This document shows, in pieces, positions 6,500 through 8,535 of a DNA stretch of 8,535 nt (positions are counted from its first letter, which is position 1; each line of letters opens with the position of its first letter). Below the pieces are notes generated by a model, which did not search any database, was not told the origin of the DNA, and was given only the letters and a program-made list of their open reading frames with translations. Source of the DNA: Bacillota bacterium (lineage in GTDB: Bacteria > Bacillota > Sulfobacillia > JAJZYS01 > JAJYTV01). The DNA is taken from positions 1 through 8,535 of the forward strand of contig JAJYTV010000064.1 of NCBI GenBank assembly GCA_021792885.1, given 5' to 3'. A program made the position numbers and the translations under genes.

Positions 6500-7148
6500 T
6501 CCAACGCCGCTCGAGCGGCTCGCCTTGACGCATCCCTCCTATGCGAACGAGCAGGGGCTGCGCGAGACGAACCAGCGCCTCGAGTTCCTGGGCGACGCGG
6601 TGCTCGGCCTGTTCGTCGGCGAGATGCTCTATCACCGCTTCCCGGACCTGCCCGAGGGCGAACTGACGATGCGGCGCGCGGCACTCGTCTGCGAGGAGAG
6701 CCTCGCGCAGCTAGCGCTCTCGCAGGGGCTCGGCCGGCGCCTGCGGCTCGGCCGGGGCGAGGAGCAGAGCGGCGGACGCGAGAAGCCGTCGGTGCTCGCC
6801 GACACCTTCGAGGCCGTGCTCGGGGCCTACTTCCTCGAACACGGGCCCGAGGAGACCCGCCGCTGGGTGAAGGAGACGTTCTCTCCGCTGCTCGACAACC
6901 CGCCCCTGCCGCTGCGCGACGCGCGCTCGCGCCTGCAGGAGCTCGCGCAGGATCGCGGGCTGCAGACCGAGTTCCGGTTGCTCTCGCAGGATGGCCCGCC
7001 GCACCGCCCGACCTTCCGCATGGCCGCGCTGGTCGACGGAGTGGAACGCGGACAGGGAGAGGGCACCAGCAAGCAGGAAGCGACGGCCAGGGCCGCCGCC
7101 GCCGCGTACCAGGCGCTTACCGCGCCAGCGTCCGAAGAATCCCGGTAA
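6492..7148 (+). CDS. rnc: Ribonuclease III
   Basis: A 218-residue double-strand-specific endoribonuclease that processes rRNA precursors and structured mRNAs. The catalytic domain shows LALTHPSYANE, the signature NQRLEFLGDAVL with Glu31 and Asp35, and LADTFEA with Asp104 and Glu107, the metal-binding set. A double-stranded-RNA-binding domain follows at about 141-210 (SRLQELAQDRGL to GTSKQEATARAAA). Two oddities stand out. The protein begins almost at the ALTH helix, so the usual first helix of about 15-20 residues is missing, and no in-frame ATG, GTG or TTG exists upstream before a TGA at 6435. There is also no Shine-Dalgarno sequence; the ATG overlaps the fabF stop by 8 nt, so translation probably depends on re-initiation. 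The Glu before RLEF in E. coli (E38) is Gln28. The usual downstream partner smc is absent. Confidence 0.94.
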   Translation: MPDPTPLERLALTHPSYANEQGLRETNQRLEFLGDAVLGLFVGEMLYHRFPDLPEGELTMRRAALVCEESLAQLALSQGLGRRLRLGRGEEQSGGREKPSVLADTFEAVLGAYFLEHGPEETRRWVKETFSPLLDNPPLPLRDARSRLQELAQDRGLQTEFRLLSQDGPPHRPTFRMAALVDGVERGQGEGTSKQEATARAAAAAYQALTAPASEESR

Positions 7149-7644
7149 CCCGGCCGATCAAGTCGCGCGGCTCTCCGTCCCGCAGCCCCGGCTCGCGCCC
7201 GATCGGCGCGTGGCGCGGGGCGCCGTCGTTCTCGTAGAAGTGGGCAAGGCGCAGCCTGCCCGCCTCGCGGTAGAGCAGGATGTCTCCCTCGCGCCACGGC
7301 ACGAGTGCGTTGCCGAGCAGCAGGTCGCCGGGCGCGACCAGCGGCAGGGCGTCGAGCGAGAGCCAGCGGTAGGCGAACGCCACATCGTCGGGCGGCCAGT
7401 CCGCCTGCGCCCCGCCGGCATAGACCGCCGCAGGCTCGGCGAGCGGCATGCTCTTCTCGCCCGCGCGCAGGACGCTCTCGCGGAAGTGGTTACAACAGCG
7501 ATAGCCATGCTTGCGCAGGTGGTAGTAGAGGCTCTTTGGTTCCGCGAAGCCGCACCGCGCCGCGAGCTCCCGTCCGGAGATCGCCGGGTGTTCGCGCACG
7601 AACTGCGCCATGCGGGCGATGGGGTCGATTCCTTGCCGGTCCAT
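7117..7644 (-). CDS. LexA-like helix-turn-helix protein with degenerate S24-type domain
   Basis: I do not recognise a named gene. The 175-residue product has an N-terminal winged helix-turn-helix (about 8-50; SGRELAARCGFAEPKSLYYH), resembling the LexA DNA-binding domain, and a C-terminal region (about 95-172) with the outline of an S24/LexA peptidase fold: GDLLLGNALVPWREGDILLY and DLIGRVTGILR. The Ser-Lys dyad is not visible: the expected Ser (GDSM) is Leu108, and there is no lysine at all after Lys64. A LexA-cleavage-like Ala76-Gly77 is present but may be chance. It is probably a non-cleaving transcriptional regulator. ATG 7644 is chosen because the longer frame to 7725 opens with TTG inside an AT-rich promoter-like region; its ribosome binding site is weak. 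The 3' end overlaps rnc by 32 bp, tail to tail. DNA binding is likely; the targets are unknown. Confidence 0.72.
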   Translation of the reverse strand: MDRQGIDPIARMAQFVREHPAISGRELAARCGFAEPKSLYYHLRKHGYRCCNHFRESVLRAGEKSMPLAEPAAVYAGGAQADWPPDDVAFAYRWLSLDALPLVAPGDLLLGNALVPWREGDILLYREAGRLRLAHFYENDGAPRHAPIGREPGLRDGEPRDLIGRVTGILRTLAR

Positions 7645-7691
7645 ATAGCAGGGCGTTTCCCTGGCTGCCGGACGCTTCCTTTGCACAAAAA

Positions 7692-7707
7692 GTATCCAGT
7701 TTGATAC
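7692..7707. promoter_or_regulatory. Palindrome GTATC-N6-GATAC in an AT-rich island
   Basis: A 5-bp inverted repeat with a 6-bp spacer lies in an island of unusually AT-rich sequence (about 7681-7727) in an otherwise GC-rich window. It is flanked by two direct copies of CACAAAAA (7684-7691 and 7707-7714). It sits 48 bp upstream of the LexA-like gene start, so it is a plausible operator or promoter element for that gene. I could not place a convincing -35/-10 pair on the minus strand. Confidence 0.4.
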
Positions 7708-7737
7708 ACAAAAAAGGTAGCACAATACCGGAACGAC

Positions 7738-7776
7738 GGAGGGTCCGGCCCGCTTTGCGGCGTGGCCGGACGCTCC
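7738..7776 (-). terminator. Hairpin after hutU
   Basis: On the minus strand, 10 nt past the hutU stop, arms 7764-7771 and 7743-7750 form a perfect 8-bp GGCCGGAC stem. One mismatch outward (7742/7772), a further 4 bp (7738-7741 with 7773-7776) extend it. The loop is 13 nt (7751-7763). There is no U-tract directly after it; a T6 run follows only about 25 nt later. It probably marks the 3' end of hutU and separates it from the LexA-like gene. Confidence 0.55.
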
Positions 7777-7786
7777 GCATCGAGGT

Positions 7787-8535
7787 TCAGCGCCGCGCGA
7801 TGTCCTTGCGCGGCTGGGTCTTCGGACCGATCAGGGGCGCATGGATCGGCACCTCCTGCATCTTGCGCTCCGCGAGCTCGTAGCCCGCGTCCGCGTGGCG
7901 CACGACGCCGATCCCGGCGTCGTTGTGCAGCACGCGCCAGATGCGGCCCTCCGCTTCCTCGCTGCCGTCCGCGACGACGACCATGCCGGCGTGCAGCGAG
8001 TAGCCGATGCCGGTGCCGCCGCCATGGTGGAAGGAGACCCAGTGGGCGCCCGAGGCGGTCGAGAGCAGGGCGTTGAGGATCGGCCAGTCCGCGATCGCGT
8101 CGGACCCGTCGCGCATCGCCTCGGTCTCCCGGTAGGGTGAGGCAACGGAACCGGTGTCGTGGTGGTCGCGCCCGAAGACGATCGGGGCTCTGAGCTCCCC
8201 GCTGCGCACCATCTGGTTCACCCGCACGCCAAACTCCTCGCGCTCGCCGAAGCCGAGGTAGCAGATGCGCGCCGGCAGGCCCTGGAACTGGATGTGCTGG
8301 CGGGCGAGCGTGATCCAGCGGCGCAGGAGGGCGTTCTCGGGGAACATCTCCAGCACCAGCCGGTCGGTGCGGTAGATGTCCTCGGGGTCGCCCGAGAGGG
8401 CGGCCCAGCGGAACGGGCCCTTGCCCTGGGCGAAGAGGTCGCGGATGTACGCGGGCACGTACCCCTGGATTTCGAACGCCTCGCCGCAGCCTGCGTCAAA
8501 CGCCTCGCGGCGGATGTTGTTGCCGTAGTCGAACG
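7787..8535 (-). CDS. hutU: Urocanate hydratase, C-terminal part (runs off the window)
   Basis: The frame is open from the right edge of the window to the TGA at 7787-7789, giving 248 complete codons, roughly the last 45% of a protein usually near 550-560 residues. Urocanase converts urocanate to imidazolone propionate with tightly bound NAD+, the second step of histidine breakdown. Diagnostic stretches are FDYGNNIR near the edge, GKGPFRW, ALSGDPEDIYRTD, ARICYLGFGEREEFG (its Cys matches the conserved active-site-region Cys410 of the Pseudomonas enzyme), GRDHHDTGSVASPYRETEAM, and FHHGGGTGIGYSLHAGMV. An internal GTG at 8458 is not the start, since homology continues upstream to the edge. No other hut gene is visible; the hairpin at 7738-7776 suggests hutU is the last gene of its unit. 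Confidence 0.97.
   Translation of the reverse strand, partial: FDYGNNIRREAFDAGCGEAFEIQGYVPAYIRDLFAQGKGPFRWAALSGDPEDIYRTDRLVLEMFPENALLRRWITLARQHIQFQGLPARICYLGFGEREEFGVRVNQMVRSGELRAPIVFGRDHHDTGSVASPYRETEAMRDGSDAIADWPILNALLSTASGAHWVSFHHGGGTGIGYSLHAGMVVVADGSEEAEGRIWRVLHNDAGIGVVRHADAGYELAERKMQEVPIHAPLIGPKTQPRKDIARR

Noticed and set aside
5599..6528. 309-residue plus-strand open frame overlapping fabF
   Set aside because: Arg/Pro-rich translation typical of a wrong frame in GC-rich DNA, inside a clear fabF.
7645..7725. 27-residue N-terminal extension of the LexA-like protein starting at TTG 7725
   Set aside because: It would translate the AT-rich promoter-like island; no ribosome binding site supports the TTG start.
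7681..7727. AT-rich island as a phage or integrative-element attachment site
   Set aside because: No integrase, tRNA or matching repeat pair at an element boundary is present in the window.

Overview
This is a GC-rich bacterial window (about two-thirds G+C by eye). It is dominated by a type II fatty-acid and phospholipid synthesis operon with the order yceD-rpmF / fapR-plsX-fabD-fabG-acpP-fabF-rnc. FapR is known from Bacillota, the ribosome binding sites are strong Shine-Dalgarno sequences, and the two clear promoters are sigma-A-like. A high-GC member of the Bacillota, of the Alicyclobacillus/Kyrpidia kind, is the best guess; the exact taxon cannot be fixed from the sequence alone.

Layout from left to right. 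(1) Positions 35-859 encode an unrecognised low-complexity Gln/Ser/Gly-rich protein with a helical C-terminal segment. (2) A sigma-A promoter whose -35 box overlaps that gene's stop codon drives yceD (DUF177) and rpmF (ribosomal protein L32), which end at a perfect 16-bp GC hairpin. (3) A second promoter, with an extended -10 and a candidate FapR operator over it, starts fapR-plsX-fabD-fabG-acpP-fabF-rnc, all on the plus strand with gaps of 1-60 bp or small overlaps. An 11-bp stem capped by a UACG tetraloop lies between acpP and fabF. (4) rnc runs tail to tail into a minus-strand gene for a small LexA-like DNA-binding protein, overlapping it by 32 bp. That gene is preceded by an AT-rich island with a palindrome. 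(5) The right end holds the C-terminal part of urocanate hydratase (hutU, minus strand), which runs off the window.

How the genes work together. FabD loads malonyl groups onto AcpP, FabF condenses them, FabG reduces the 3-keto product, and PlsX turns finished acyl-ACP into acyl-phosphate for phospholipid synthesis. FapR normally senses malonyl-CoA and represses such operons. fabH, the dehydratase and the enoyl reductase are not in this window. The order resembles the classical rpmF-plsX-fabH-fabD-fabG-acpP-fabF cluster with fapR inserted and fabH missing.

Most of the window is ordinary core metabolism. The points that deserve a second look are: the FapR ligand pocket (the Arg and Asn used for malonyl-CoA are Gln and Glu here); the LexA-like protein, whose C-terminal domain has no lysine and so cannot carry a Ser-Lys dyad; the Gln/Ser/Gly protein; the short RNase III without its own ribosome binding site; and the acpP-fabF hairpin. 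I found no CRISPR array, insertion sequence, tRNA or rRNA, and no clear evidence of a wholly new system.
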